Counted from the stretch's first letter, positions 15,442 to 24,619 are shown. The stretch: DNA of 32,310 bases from an uncultured Lachnospiraceae bacterium (GCA_947624815.1 CANQME010000030.1:1-32310), one strand, 5' to 3'. Made by a program: numbers and translations. Notes: generated from the letters alone by a model not told the origin.

Positions 15442-15471
15442 GATGAAAAACACCACAAAACATAGAAGAAC
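15387..15471 (+). repeat. Intergenic IS-derived repeat, copy A
   Basis: Starts GGCCAATAAGATAATAACAG and includes the eight-codon MAEKITNR frame. It matches 28228-28307 almost exactly for the first 55-60 bases (one T/C difference at AAGATYACTAAC), then with small gaps through CACAAAACA. A more diverged relative is at 27556-27670. Its limits coincide with the switch from GC-rich cassette to AT-rich flippase. Confidence 0.75.
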
Positions 15472-15477
15472 TACTAA

Positions 15478-15549
15478 AAAACGCGGGGAATGTCAAAGAA
15501 AGGAAAAGTGGTGTATTCGGTTACAAATACATCATACAAGAAGAATATG
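15478..15549 (+). repeat. Junction repeat, copy 2 (before and into the Wzx gene)
   Basis: Aligns with 7137-7199 ahead of the second GT4 gene. Here the shared bases encode the first 19 residues of the longest Wzx frame (SKKGKVVYSVTNTSYKKN), suggesting that the true Wzx start is ATG 15547 or 15550. Confidence 0.6.
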
Positions 15550-17088
15550 ATGTCAAGTAGAAGTCAGAATATTGTTCGAAATATAAGTTCGGGAACAATT
15601 AACAGGCTTGTCATTTTGGTATTTGAATTTATTATTCGCACGGTGATGGTTCGAACTCTAGGAACTGAATACCTGGGCTTGGGAAGTCTTTTTACATCTA
15701 TTCTCCAGATGCTAAATATGACGGAATTAGGCTTTGGTAGCGCAGTTGTGTTCAGTATGTATAAACCAATTGCGGAAGGCGATAAAGAGCAGATATGTGC
15801 GCTGCTTAATATATACAGAAGATTCTACCATATTGTGGGTTGCCTTATATTGGGTATTGGTCTGGCACTCCTGCCATTCTTGGACAAATTGATTATGGGC
15901 TCCTATCCGAGAGAGATAAATCTGTATGTTTTGTATATTGTCTATTTGAGTAACACTGTTATGGGTTATTTTTTATTCGCATATAGGGAGTCTCTTTTCA
16001 TTGCCCATCAGAGAGATGATATAAGGAGCAATATTCGAACTGTTGCAAAGTTTATTATGTATTCTACGCAGTTATTGATATTAGTAACAGTAAGAGACTA
16101 CTATATATATGTAATTTTGCTTCCTCTCTGCACTATTTTTATCAACCTCCTTCAATATGTAGTATCAAGACGATTTTATCCGGAATATACTTGTCGTGGA
16201 AATTTAGATAAAGAATCTTTAAGGGATTTATCAAAACGAGTTATGGGCTTATTTTCATTTCAGGTAGGAGGAGCGATTTATAATAATGCCGATACAATAG
16301 TTGTTTCTGCATTTTTGGGGCTAGTTATTCTAGCAAAATACACGAATTATTATAGTATTATGTTCGCACTGAATGCAGTACTAGTTATATTATCTAATGC
16401 AATGACGGCAAGTATAGGGAACAGCGTTGCGACTGAAAGTATTGAGAAGAATGCCAGACAGTTTAATGAATTGAGCAGCTTGTTTTCATGGATTATAGGC
16501 TGGTGTTCTATTTGCCTAATGTGTTTAGTCCAGCCGTTTATGGCGATTTGGATGGGAAAAGAAAATCTATTGCCAATAGATAATGTCTTTTGCTTTGTTT
16601 TGTATTTTTATTTTTGGAATTTTAATCCGGCTATGTCGATCTATAAGAATGCGGCGGGGATTTGGTGGGAGGATCGATTTCGACCATTTGTCGGAATTGC
16701 TGTGAATGTGATACTAAATATTTGGTGGGTACAAGTGATAGGAATAAACGGGGTTGTCCTTTCTTCAGTAGTTAATACAGCTTTAATAAGCATCCCGTGG
16801 GGATCCTTTTTTTTGTTCAAGCTGTACTTGAAGATTGATTTAAAAAAGTACTTGATTAAACAATCAGGCTTGTTCCTTGCGTCATTAATAATTGGAGGTA
16901 TTACGTATTTTGTGTGTAGTCTTATTTCAGGCGATTATACATTACAGTCATTGTTTGTGCGGGTATGTTTATGCCTGACAATACCTAATATGCTGTATTA
17001 TATATTGTTTAATCTATTGGGGGAGTGGAATAATCTGCGGGGATACATTTGTGTTTTCTTAAAGTATTTTGTTAGGAGTAGATCATGA
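15490..17088 (+). CDS. wzx: Wzx-type polysaccharide flippase (PST/MATE-like)
   Basis: Polytopic membrane transporter of 532 residues with about 12-14 hydrophobic segments, predicted to flip the undecaprenyl-linked repeat unit to the outer face. The opening RSQNIVRNISSGTINRLVIL and the early RTLGTEYLGLGSLFTSILQM are typical of the polysaccharide-transporter family in Firmicutes. ATG 15490 gives the longest frame, but the first 19 codons lie in a repeat shared with another locus and lack a ribosome binding site, so ATG 15547/15550 is a good alternative. It overlaps the next gene by four bases (ATGA). AT-rich, matching 3640-10437. Confidence 0.9.
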   Translation: MSKKGKVVYSVTNTSYKKNMMSSRSQNIVRNISSGTINRLVILVFEFIIRTVMVRTLGTEYLGLGSLFTSILQMLNMTELGFGSAVVFSMYKPIAEGDKEQICALLNIYRRFYHIVGCLILGIGLALLPFLDKLIMGSYPREINLYVLYIVYLSNTVMGYFLFAYRESLFIAHQRDDIRSNIRTVAKFIMYSTQLLILVTVRDYYIYVILLPLCTIFINLLQYVVSRRFYPEYTCRGNLDKESLRDLSKRVMGLFSFQVGGAIYNNADTIVVSAFLGLVILAKYTNYYSIMFALNAVLVILSNAMTASIGNSVATESIEKNARQFNELSSLFSWIIGWCSICLMCLVQPFMAIWMGKENLLPIDNVFCFVLYFYFWNFNPAMSIYKNAAGIWWEDRFRPFVGIAVNVILNIWWVQVIGINGVVLSSVVNTALISIPWGSFFLFKLYLKIDLKKYLIKQSGLFLASLIIGGITYFVCSLISGDYTLQSLFVRVCLCLTIPNMLYYILFNLLGEWNNLRGYICVFLKYFVRSRS

Positions 17089-18203
17089 AAAAAAGAGTGA
17101 AGATGCTTTTCCGATTTGTAGTCAAAGGATGGTTCACAATGCAATTTTACATATTCAGTAAAATATCGGAACGACTGACATACGATGTGTTTTTACGTGC
17201 AGTCTGTGAAAGTGTTGAGGCAGTAACGCCTTATTTTTTTTCATACAAATTACGACCTAAAAAAGCAGAGCAGCTAGTGAGCGTAGAAAAACAATCTCCC
17301 AACGCGGACAAGTTTGCAATAGTTATGCAGGGGCCATTGGTACAAAAGCATAACTTTACGTTAGAGACAGTGAAAACTTATGAGCGGATATACCCGGGCG
17401 TTTTCATAATTATTTCTACGTGGAAAGATGAGAATGCTGAATACATTGAACGTATAAAAAAGGAAACCTCGTGCTTAATTGTTTTGAATGAATATCCCCA
17501 ATATAGCGGATTCTTAAATGGTAATTATCAAATGGTATCAACTGTAAATGGAATAAAAGCAGCGAAGGAATGTGGAAAGGAATTCGTATTTAAAACTAGA
17601 TGTGACTATCGTTTCTATAAAAGGGGACTTCTGGAGTTTATGCACAGCATGCTTTTGTCATATCCGTGCAGTGATTCTCCGTTATATCAGCGTTATCGTA
17701 TCATATTTACAAGTGGAAGACGTGACGATATGTACAAACCATTTTTTTTAGGAGATCAGTTTAATTTTGGGCATGTAGATGACATGCTTAATTTTTGGGA
17801 TCATAAGGAAGTAAAGCAGAATTGGTCTTGGAAAGAATTCAATAAATGGTGTAAAAGTGAACATTTTTCGTGGAAACAGGAGAGACAGTATACTTCTATA
17901 CTTACCAAGCGATATATAAAAAAAATGACGGGTGAAGAAATAGATATTTCGGTAAAAGCGTATTGGGAATACGCAAAAAAGTATCTGATTTTTTTTAGCG
18001 CAAAGGATGTGGATGCGTATTGGTGCAAGTATGAAGAGAGATACGAGGAGACGCAGGGTGTGGGGGAATTCTATAGAGATGATTCTGAAAATATGTTGCT
18101 CTCATATAATTGGAACTTTGCTCTCTGGAATAATCTCTATAATGAAAAGTTGCAATATAGTGATGAAATGGAGAAAATATCTGAGTCGAATTATATAAAA
18201 TAG
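17085..18203 (+). CDS. WavE-family glycosyltransferase-like protein
   Basis: 372-residue protein resembling the WavE lipopolysaccharide-synthesis family, presumed glycosyltransferases. Supporting motifs: FAIVMQGPLVQ near 85-95, TLETVKTYERIYPGVFIIIS with TWKDE near 100-125, FVFKTRCDYRFYK near 167-180 (the DxD-like site) and FLGDQFNFGHVDDM near 222-236. The start ATG 17085 overlaps the stop of the flippase gene, indicating translational coupling. AT-rich. The family's donor specificity is poorly known, so I name no sugar. It is the last gene of the second AT-rich block. Confidence 0.8.
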   Translation: MKKRVKMLFRFVVKGWFTMQFYIFSKISERLTYDVFLRAVCESVEAVTPYFFSYKLRPKKAEQLVSVEKQSPNADKFAIVMQGPLVQKHNFTLETVKTYERIYPGVFIIISTWKDENAEYIERIKKETSCLIVLNEYPQYSGFLNGNYQMVSTVNGIKAAKECGKEFVFKTRCDYRFYKRGLLEFMHSMLLSYPCSDSPLYQRYRIIFTSGRRDDMYKPFFLGDQFNFGHVDDMLNFWDHKEVKQNWSWKEFNKWCKSEHFSWKQERQYTSILTKRYIKKMTGEEIDISVKAYWEYAKKYLIFFSAKDVDAYWCKYEERYEETQGVGEFYRDDSENMLLSYNWNFALWNNLYNEKLQYSDEMEKISESNYIK

Positions 18204-18214
18204 GAGAAAGGATC

Positions 18215-19621
18215 TTGAAGTTGCAGAATAAGAACTCCTTTGAAGCTAAATTGTCAGAACAATTTTCACTTTATAAAAAAAGAAATATAATTATGAATGT
18301 AATTTTACTATCTGGTGGCTCAGGCCGGCGCCTGTGGCCCCTTTCCAATGACGTAAGGTCAAAACAGTTCATAAAGATATTCAAAAGGGACGACGGCGTC
18401 TACGAGTCCATGGTGCAGCGGGTGTACCGCCAGATCCGGAAGGCGGACCCGGGAGCCAGGATCACCATCGCGACTGGGAAGGCACAGGTGTCATCCTTAC
18501 ATAACCAGCTGGGGCAGGACGTGGGGATCAGCGTCGAGCCGTGCCGGAGGGACACATTCCCGGCCATTGCGCTGGCGGCGGCCTATCTGCGGGATGTCGC
18601 CGGAGCTGGTATGGAAGAGCCGGTGGTTATCTGCCCGGTTGATCCCCTGGTGGACGACGACTATTTTGAGGCTTTGAAGGAGCTGGGGGAATTGGCCGGG
18701 GAAAAAGAATCCGGCCTTGTCCTGATGGGGATCGAGCCGACATACCCCAGCGAGAAATACGGCTATATCCTGCCGGAGTCCACAGAGCGCGTAAGCCGGG
18801 TAAGGACATTTAAGGAGAAGCCGGACGCGGAGACCGCAAAGCGTTACATTTCCGAAGGAGCACTGTGGAACGGCGGCGTGTTCGCCTGCCGGATCGGCTA
18901 TGTGTTGGAGAAGGCGTGCGAATTGGAAGGGTTTACGGATTACTGGGATTTTTATGCCAGGTATAGTACGCTGGAGAAGATATCCTTCGACTATGCGGTT
19001 GTGGAGAAGGAGCCGGATATTCAGGTGATGCGCTTTGCCGGCCGGTGGAAGGACCTGGGGACCTGGAACACACTGACGGAGGCGATGGACGAGCCGCTGG
19101 TCGGGAACGCCATAACGGACGGAACCTGCAGCAACACGCATATCATTAACGAGCTGGACATCCCGGTCCTTGCGGCGGGGCTGCATGACGTGGTCATCAG
19201 CGCGTCGGCGGAGGGGATCCTGGTCTCGGACAAGGACCGGAGCTCCTATATCAAACCTTACGTTGACCGGCTGGACCAGCCGGTCATGTTCGCGGACAAG
19301 TCCTGGGGGACGTACCGGGTGCTGGAGGTCTCGGACGGGAGCCTGACGATCAAGGTCACGCTTGGGGCGGGGCAGCACATGAACTACCACAGCCACCGGA
19401 ACCGGGACGAGGTGTGGGTCGTTACATCCGGCTGCGGGAAGACCATCGTGGACGGGATGGAGCAGGACATCCGCGCGGGGGACGTGGTCACCATGCAGGC
19501 CGGGTGCCGGCATACGGTCATGGCGGTGACGGAGCTACAGATGATCGAGGTCCAGCTGGGGAAGGATATCAGTGTCCATGACAAACAGAAATATGAACTG
19601 GAGGAGCAGGGCTGGGGATGA
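18215..19621 (+). CDS. manC: Mannose-1-phosphate guanylyltransferase with C-terminal cupin
   Basis: Makes GDP-mannose from mannose-1-phosphate and GTP. 468 residues: nucleotidyltransferase domain opening VILLSGGSGRRLWPLSNDVR with SKQF just after, PVDPLV, FKEKPDAE, ALWNGGVFA and WKDLGTWNTL, then the cupin domain with YHSHRNRDEVWVV and GDVVTMQAGCRHTV. Start choice: TTG 18215 has AGGAG at 18202-18206, eight bases ahead, just after the WavE stop, but adds 26 AT-rich codons not expected in the family; ATG 18293 gives the canonical N-terminus with little ribosome binding site. Composition jumps from AT-rich to GC-rich about ten codons after 18293, so a recombination joint lies inside the gene. Overlaps manA by four bases. 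Confidence 0.93.
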   Translation: MKLQNKNSFEAKLSEQFSLYKKRNIIMNVILLSGGSGRRLWPLSNDVRSKQFIKIFKRDDGVYESMVQRVYRQIRKADPGARITIATGKAQVSSLHNQLGQDVGISVEPCRRDTFPAIALAAAYLRDVAGAGMEEPVVICPVDPLVDDDYFEALKELGELAGEKESGLVLMGIEPTYPSEKYGYILPESTERVSRVRTFKEKPDAETAKRYISEGALWNGGVFACRIGYVLEKACELEGFTDYWDFYARYSTLEKISFDYAVVEKEPDIQVMRFAGRWKDLGTWNTLTEAMDEPLVGNAITDGTCSNTHIINELDIPVLAAGLHDVVISASAEGILVSDKDRSSYIKPYVDRLDQPVMFADKSWGTYRVLEVSDGSLTIKVTLGAGQHMNYHSHRNRDEVWVVTSGCGKTIVDGMEQDIRAGDVVTMQAGCRHTVMAVTELQMIEVQLGKDISVHDKQKYELEEQGWG

Positions 19622-20610
19622 ATGAACCGTTTCTGCTGAGGCCGGCGTATAAGGACTACCTGTGGGGAGGCCGCAGGCTGAAGGATGATTTCGGAAAGGA
19701 AACGGACCTGTCTCCGCTGGCGGAATCCTGGGAGTGTTCGACGCATCCGGATGGGGAAAGCGCTGCCGCGGGAGGAAAGCATGACGGGGAGCCGCTTTCA
19801 CGGATCATGAAAGAAAACCCGGGATATATGGGCCGGCATCCCCTGTCACACGGATTGCCGGCTGGGCAGCTGCCGGTGCTGGTGAAGCTGATCGACGCGG
19901 CGGAGAGGCTGTCCGTCCAGGTACACCCGTCAGACGAGTATGCGCGTGAACATGAAGGAGGCAGACAGGGGAAGACCGAGATGTGGTATGTGCTCGATGC
20001 GCGGAAGGACACGAAGCTGGCCTACGGCTTCCTGCATGACATGGAACGCGGCGTCCTGGAGAAGGCGGCTTCGGACGGGACTGTGCTGAACCATCTGCAG
20101 TATGTGGAGATAAGGAAGAACGATGTATTTTTCATCGGGGCAGGGACTGTCCACGCGCTGGGGGCAGGGGCCCTGGTGGCGGAGATCCAGGAGAATTCCA
20201 ACCTGACCTACCGGTTGTATGATTACGGCAGGACGGACAGGGATGGAAGACAGAGGCCGCTCCATATCCGGAGGGCGCTGGAGGCGGCGGACTTGAGGGC
20301 AGCGGTGCAGCCCAGGCAGCCGATGCGCGTCCTTCGGTATGAAGCGGGCTTTGCGGCGGAGCTGCTGTGCCGGTGCCGGTACTTCCAGACGGAGAGGATC
20401 CTGCTGAACACGGAGAGGGTCCGGGGGATGGCAGGCCTGCAGACCGGGGACGGTACGTTCAATGTTCTGCTCTGCGTGGACGGCTGCGGGGTGCTGTACT
20501 GGGAGGCGGGTATGATCCCGTTCTTTAAGGGAGACAGCATCTTCGTGCCGGCGTTGTCCGTTTTGTGCCGCCTGCATGGGAAGGCGCAGATGCTGAGGGT
20601 GGGCTGCTGA
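19618..20610 (+). CDS. manA: Mannose-6-phosphate isomerase, class I
   Basis: Zinc enzyme interconverting fructose-6-phosphate and mannose-6-phosphate, feeding GDP-mannose synthesis. 330 residues, the short Firmicutes form. Visible: RPAYKDYLWGGRRLKDDFG at the N-terminus, LSVQVHPSDEYAREHEGG and GKTEMWYVLDA (zinc ligands from the H and E of these segments), FFIGAGTVHALGAG, and EIQENSNLTYRLYDYGR with the catalytic arginine. Start ATG 19618 overlaps the manC stop codon (ATGA). GC-rich and in the same operon as manC and the downstream phosphohexomutase, so the three steps are together. Confidence 0.95.
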   Translation: MNEPFLLRPAYKDYLWGGRRLKDDFGKETDLSPLAESWECSTHPDGESAAAGGKHDGEPLSRIMKENPGYMGRHPLSHGLPAGQLPVLVKLIDAAERLSVQVHPSDEYAREHEGGRQGKTEMWYVLDARKDTKLAYGFLHDMERGVLEKAASDGTVLNHLQYVEIRKNDVFFIGAGTVHALGAGALVAEIQENSNLTYRLYDYGRTDRDGRQRPLHIRRALEAADLRAAVQPRQPMRVLRYEAGFAAELLCRCRYFQTERILLNTERVRGMAGLQTGDGTFNVLLCVDGCGVLYWEAGMIPFFKGDSIFVPALSVLCRLHGKAQMLRVGC

Positions 20611-20821
20611 GAGATTCATAAGGCGGTGCCGGGAAAGTCCGTGGGAAGTCTGTGGCAGGTAGATGAAGCATCGGGGATTCCGAAAACGGCAGATAAAATT
20701 TGCCGGTCTCCTTAAGATATCTCGCCGCAGTTAAAGGGGCAGTGATCTTGAAAATCGTAGGTAAAACCTGTTGAATAAACAGACCGGCATAGCCGGTTGG
20801 AAGATGAGAGAACCAGAAAAG

Positions 20822-22564
20822 ATGAAAGAAATGGACTGTTTGGACAGATATAAGCAATGGGTGAAGAATGCGGCTGATTCGGAGATGGCGGCAGAGCTTG
20901 CTTCCATGACGGATGACACGATCCGCGAAGCATTCAGCCGGGACCTGAAGTTCGGGACCGGCGGGCTGAGGGGCGTGCTCGGCGCAGGGACAGACCGGAT
21001 GAACATTTATACGGTGGCCAGGGCGTCCCAGGGGCTGGCGGACTATATCAATGGGCACCGGGTTGCGGGGCAGTGCGTGCCATCGGTCGCCGTGAGTTAC
21101 GACAGCAGGATAAAATCGGATGTTTTTGCGGGGACTGCGGCGGCCGTTTTTGCGGCTAATGGGATAAATGTGTACATTTATTCCTGCCTCATGCTCACCC
21201 CGTGCCTGTCATTTGCTGTCCGGAAGCTGGGCTGTGTAGCCGGCGTTATGATCACCGCGTCGCACAATCCGGCGGAATACAACGGTTATAAGGTCTATGG
21301 ATCGGATGGGTGCCAGATCACAACGGATGCGGCCGGAGAGATTCAGAGGGCAATAGGGGCAGTCGATATATTTGAAGATGTCCGGTGGGGGGACTTTGCC
21401 GGTTCCCTGGCAGGCGGAAGTATCAGATACATACCGGATGACGTGTACATGGATTATATCGAGGCGGTAAAGGAGACTTCTGTGCTGTACGGCGACGATG
21501 CAGATAAGGGGCTGAAAGTCGTATATACGCCGTTGAACGGAACCGGGCTGGGGCCGGTGCTGCGGACACTGCGGGAATCTGGATATGACAATATCACAGT
21601 GGTGAAGGAGCAGGAGAAACCGGACGGGGGATTTCCGACCTGCCCGCGTCCGAACCCGGAGGAACCGGAGGCGATGGAGATAGGGCTTAGGTACTGCCGT
21701 GAGTTGGGAGCAGACCTGCTTCTGGCGACAGACCCGGACTGCGACCGCCTGGGAATTGCGGTAAAGGATGAAAGAGGGGAGTACAGACTGCTTTCGGCGA
21801 ATGAGACAGGGCTGCTGCTTCTGGACTTTATCTGTTTGCAGAGAAAGAAGCATGGGACACTGGGAAATGCGCCGGTATTCATGAAGACGATCGTGACTAC
21901 GGACCTGGCGGAGCGTGTTGCCGCGTATTACGGACTTCGGACAGTCAATACCCTGACCGGCTTTAAGTATATCGGGGAGCAGATCGGACAGCTGGCTGCG
22001 GGAGAGGACTTTGTATTTGCGTTTGAGGAATCGTATGGCTACCTGTCCGGAACCTACGTAAGGGATAAGGATGGGGTGAATGCGGCGCTGCTGGTCTGCG
22101 ATATGGCGGCGTTTTATAAAGTGAGGGGGATCAGCCTGCCGGGCAGGCTGGATGAGATATACAAACAGTTCGGGTACTGCCGGGAGTTCCAGCAATCCTA
22201 TCCCTTTGCGGGAGCGGATGGGATGGAGAAGATGGCGGAGATTGTAGATTATTTCAGAAATGGGGCGGAGCAGATAGGCGGAGTCCGGATCGCGAAAAAA
22301 GTGGATTATTCAGTTGGAATTGACAGGCTGCCAAAGTCTGATGTTCTTAAACTTGAGTTAGAGAATGGAAATCGGTTGGTCATTAGACCGTCGGGCACGG
22401 AGCCGAAATTGAAGGTATATTTCAGTCTGTATGGGGACGGAGAAGAAGAACTTAAAAGGGAAAAGAAGGAACTGGTGGAGAAGCTGCGGTTGTTGTTGGC
22501 ATCCCTGGAAAAGGGCTTAGATAAAAATGAAAAAGATTATATAGAGCCGTTATCTGAATGTTAA
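20822..22564 (+). CDS. Phosphohexomutase (phosphomannomutase/phosphoglucomutase)
   Basis: Alpha-D-phosphohexomutase of the PgcA type, about 580 residues, converting mannose-6-phosphate (and probably glucose-6-phosphate) to the 1-phosphate. Conserved segments in order: FGTGGLRGVLGAGTDRMN, GVMITASHNPAEYNGYKVYG with the phosphorylated active serine, DPDCDRLGIAV as the magnesium loop, FEESYGYLSGTYVRDKDG for sugar binding and RPSGTEPKLKVYF for phosphate binding. It completes the fructose-6-P to GDP-mannose route with manA and manC. The start is uncertain: the frame is open from TTG 20771, with ATGs at 20804, 20822 and 20831 and no clear ribosome binding site for any. Confidence 0.92.
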   Translation: MKEMDCLDRYKQWVKNAADSEMAAELASMTDDTIREAFSRDLKFGTGGLRGVLGAGTDRMNIYTVARASQGLADYINGHRVAGQCVPSVAVSYDSRIKSDVFAGTAAAVFAANGINVYIYSCLMLTPCLSFAVRKLGCVAGVMITASHNPAEYNGYKVYGSDGCQITTDAAGEIQRAIGAVDIFEDVRWGDFAGSLAGGSIRYIPDDVYMDYIEAVKETSVLYGDDADKGLKVVYTPLNGTGLGPVLRTLRESGYDNITVVKEQEKPDGGFPTCPRPNPEEPEAMEIGLRYCRELGADLLLATDPDCDRLGIAVKDERGEYRLLSANETGLLLLDFICLQRKKHGTLGNAPVFMKTIVTTDLAERVAAYYGLRTVNTLTGFKYIGEQIGQLAAGEDFVFAFEESYGYLSGTYVRDKDGVNAALLVCDMAAFYKVRGISLPGRLDEIYKQFGYCREFQQSYPFAGADGMEKMAEIVDYFRNGAEQIGGVRIAKKVDYSVGIDRLPKSDVLKLELENGNRLVIRPSGTEPKLKVYFSLYGDGEEELKREKKELVEKLRLLLASLEKGLDKNEKDYIEPLSEC

Positions 22565-22614
22565 ATAAAAAGCTATAAATGGACTATTGTTTATTCGGAT
22601 TAATAAAGAAATCC

Positions 22615-22643
22615 TTGCATAGCCCTATTGTTTTGAGTATACT
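22615..22643 (+). promoter_or_regulatory. Sigma-A-type promoter for the AAA-ATPase-like gene
   Basis: TTGCAT (22615-22620), a 17-nt spacer and TATACT (22638-22643), about 95 nt ahead of the gene. A promoter of identical architecture (TTGCGG, 17 nt, TATACT) precedes the related gene that starts at 32266. Confidence 0.65.
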
Positions 22644-22738
22644 TAAAATCAGGGAAGCAGTTTGTACAGCCGTGTATTCTGTGCCTGACGGAGGAATATT
22701 ATACACAGGCTGACCGGGGGTATACCGGAAGGAGGCGA

Positions 22739-24475
22739 ATGCGGATAATGAGTTTCGGTAAGAAGCGGCTTGCGATCGGAATGGAGGACTTCGCCGAGGT
22801 CCGAAGCTCGGGATGTTATTATGTCGATAAGACCGGATTGGTTATCGATCTGTTGCGCAATCCGGCGAAAGTAACACTTTTCACTCGTCCGCGGCGGTTC
22901 GGAAAAACGCTGAATATGAGTATGCTGAAGTGTTTCTTCGAGATTGACGGGGATCCGGCACTTTTTGAAGGACTGGCGGTATCGGCGGAGAGAGAAATAT
23001 GTGAACGGTACATGGGAAAGTTCCCGGTGATTTCTATATCTCTTAAGGATGCTGTAGGCGGTTCTGGCCAGCAGGGGTACCGTTTGGCCAGGGATTTGAT
23101 GTGCGATACGATAGGAACTGAAGCCTCTCGTTTTTATTTTCTATTGGACAGTGAGCGGCTGAATGCGGATGAGAAGGAGAAATACCGGAATCTAATCCGG
23201 GTGGACGGGATTTCAGGCGGGCAGTATTCGATGACGGATGCTGTGCTGACGAGCAGTTTGCGGACATTGTCTGCCCTATTGGAGAAACACTACGGCCGGA
23301 AAGTGATTCTGCTGATCGACGAATACGATGTGCCGCTGCAGAAGGCTTTTTACGGCGGTTACTATGATGAGATGGTGCAGCTGATTCGTGGTGTGTTCAG
23401 TCAGGCATTGAAAACGAATCCGAGTTTGGAGTTCGCGGTGCTGACTGGCTGCCTGCGGGTATCGAAGGAAAGCATTTTTACTGGAATGAATAATTTGCGA
23501 GTGATGACGGTGACGCATGAGGAATTCGCGGATTGCTTTGGATTCACGGACCAGGATGTGCAGGAGCTTTTAGCGTATTATGAGCTGACCAGCTGCTACG
23601 GGACGGTAAAGGAATGGTATGATGGGTACCGGTTCGGCAATGCCGAGGTATATTGCCCCTGGGATGTCGTTAACTATGCGAGCCGTCTTCTGATAAATTT
23701 GAAGGCTCAGCCGGAAAATTACTGGGCGAATTCCAGCGGGAATGATGTGATTCGGTCATTTGTGCAGAAGCTGGATATGAGCGTGGCGTCAGGTGAGATG
23801 GAAGCGCTGGTGGCCGGTGATGTTGTTATGAAGGAGATCCGGCAGGAACTCACTTATCGGGAGATGTATGATTCTGCTGAAAACATCTGGAGTCTGCTGT
23901 ACATGACGGGATATCTCACAAAACGCGGTGAGGTGGAAGGGAAAAAACTGCCTCTTGTGATTCCGAATATGGAAATCCGCGATATTTTTACAACACAGAT
24001 CATGGATCTGTTCAAGGAGCGGGTATCCAAGGACGGCGTGATGGTACGAGAGTTCTGCGGAGGGCTTCTGGCGGGAGATGCCGGGAAAGCGGAAGCGCTT
24101 TTGGGAAAATACCTGTCGATGACGGTGAGTATTCGCGATACGTTTGCGCGGAGAAATCTGAAGGAGAACTTCTACCATGGGATTTTGCTGGGAATTCTGG
24201 GCTATAAAGGCGACTGGTATGTGACAAGCAATTATGAAACAGGAGATGGGTACGGGGATATTCTGATTGAACCGAAGGAAGGAAGTCCCGGCATTATCAT
24301 TGAAGTGAAATACGCTCACGATGGTGATCTGGAAAAGGGAGCTGAGCTGGCCCTCGAGCAGATTGAAAAGCGGCGCTATGATGAGAAGCTGCGGGAGAAC
24401 GGTGTTGAGAAGGTTCTGAAATATGGAATTGCCTGCTATAAAAAGCGGTGCAGGGTCGTTTTAAAAGAAGGATAA
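22739..24475 (+). CDS. AAA-ATPase-like protein with C-terminal PD-(D/E)XK nuclease domain
   Basis: 578-residue member of the AAA-ATPase-like/DUF1703 family that is abundant in gut bacteria. N-terminal LAIGMEDFAEVRSSG and YYVDKTGLV, then FTRPRRFGKTLNMSML (Walker A region, about 48-63), LLIDEYDVPL (Walker B, about 188-197), and a C-terminal nuclease-like core GYGDILIEP followed by GIIIEVKYAHDGD (about 503-527), which gives the D...ExK signature. Cellular role is not established; transposon- or defence-related functions have been suggested for such proteins. It interrupts the polysaccharide operon and has its own promoter. AAGGAGG at 22729-22735 is close to ATG 22739, with ATG 22748 as alternative. 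Not a polysaccharide enzyme. Confidence 0.88.
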   Translation: MRIMSFGKKRLAIGMEDFAEVRSSGCYYVDKTGLVIDLLRNPAKVTLFTRPRRFGKTLNMSMLKCFFEIDGDPALFEGLAVSAEREICERYMGKFPVISISLKDAVGGSGQQGYRLARDLMCDTIGTEASRFYFLLDSERLNADEKEKYRNLIRVDGISGGQYSMTDAVLTSSLRTLSALLEKHYGRKVILLIDEYDVPLQKAFYGGYYDEMVQLIRGVFSQALKTNPSLEFAVLTGCLRVSKESIFTGMNNLRVMTVTHEEFADCFGFTDQDVQELLAYYELTSCYGTVKEWYDGYRFGNAEVYCPWDVVNYASRLLINLKAQPENYWANSSGNDVIRSFVQKLDMSVASGEMEALVAGDVVMKEIRQELTYREMYDSAENIWSLLYMTGYLTKRGEVEGKKLPLVIPNMEIRDIFTTQIMDLFKERVSKDGVMVREFCGGLLAGDAGKAEALLGKYLSMTVSIRDTFARRNLKENFYHGILLGILGYKGDWYVTSNYETGDGYGDILIEPKEGSPGIIIEVKYAHDGDLEKGAELALEQIEKRRYDEKLRENGVEKVLKYGIACYKKRCRVVLKEG

Positions 24476-24544
24476 ACCGTCCGATGCGGGAAAGCTGCTG
24501 TAGAAATGGTATTTATATTTTATAATGAAGAATCTAAGAAATAA

Positions 24545-24562
24545 GGAAACGAACAGGTTTCC
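24545..24562 (+). other. Small hairpin downstream of the AAA-ATPase-like gene
   Basis: GGAAAC (24545-24550) pairs with GTTTCC (24557-24562) around GAACAG, 70 nt after the stop codon. The following AATTTAAG is not a proper T-run, so it is a weak terminator candidate. Confidence 0.3.
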
Positions 24563-24587
24563 AATTTAAGAGAGTATTGTGAATAAG

Positions 24588-24619
24588 GACCTCCTACGGT
24601 TCAGATATCGTAGGAGGTC
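24588..24619 (+). terminator. Terminator-like hairpin
   Basis: GACCTCCTACG (24588-24598) and CGTAGGAGGTC (24609-24619) form a perfect 11-bp stem with a ten-base loop, followed by TATTATTAT. The U-tract is broken, so termination may be partial. It separates the AAA-ATPase-like gene from the next biosynthetic module; being bidirectional in stem sequence, it could also serve as a LoaP-sensitive terminator, which is speculation. Confidence 0.6.

Noticed and set aside
18497-19513. Long antisense frame (338 residues) opposite manC
   Set aside because: It is a shadow of the GC-rich manC codons; composition is Pro/Arg/His-rich and no domain is recognisable.
21209-22195. Long antisense frame (328 residues) opposite the phosphohexomutase
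   Set aside because: Shadow frame with unnatural composition over a gene with complete catalytic motifs on the + strand.
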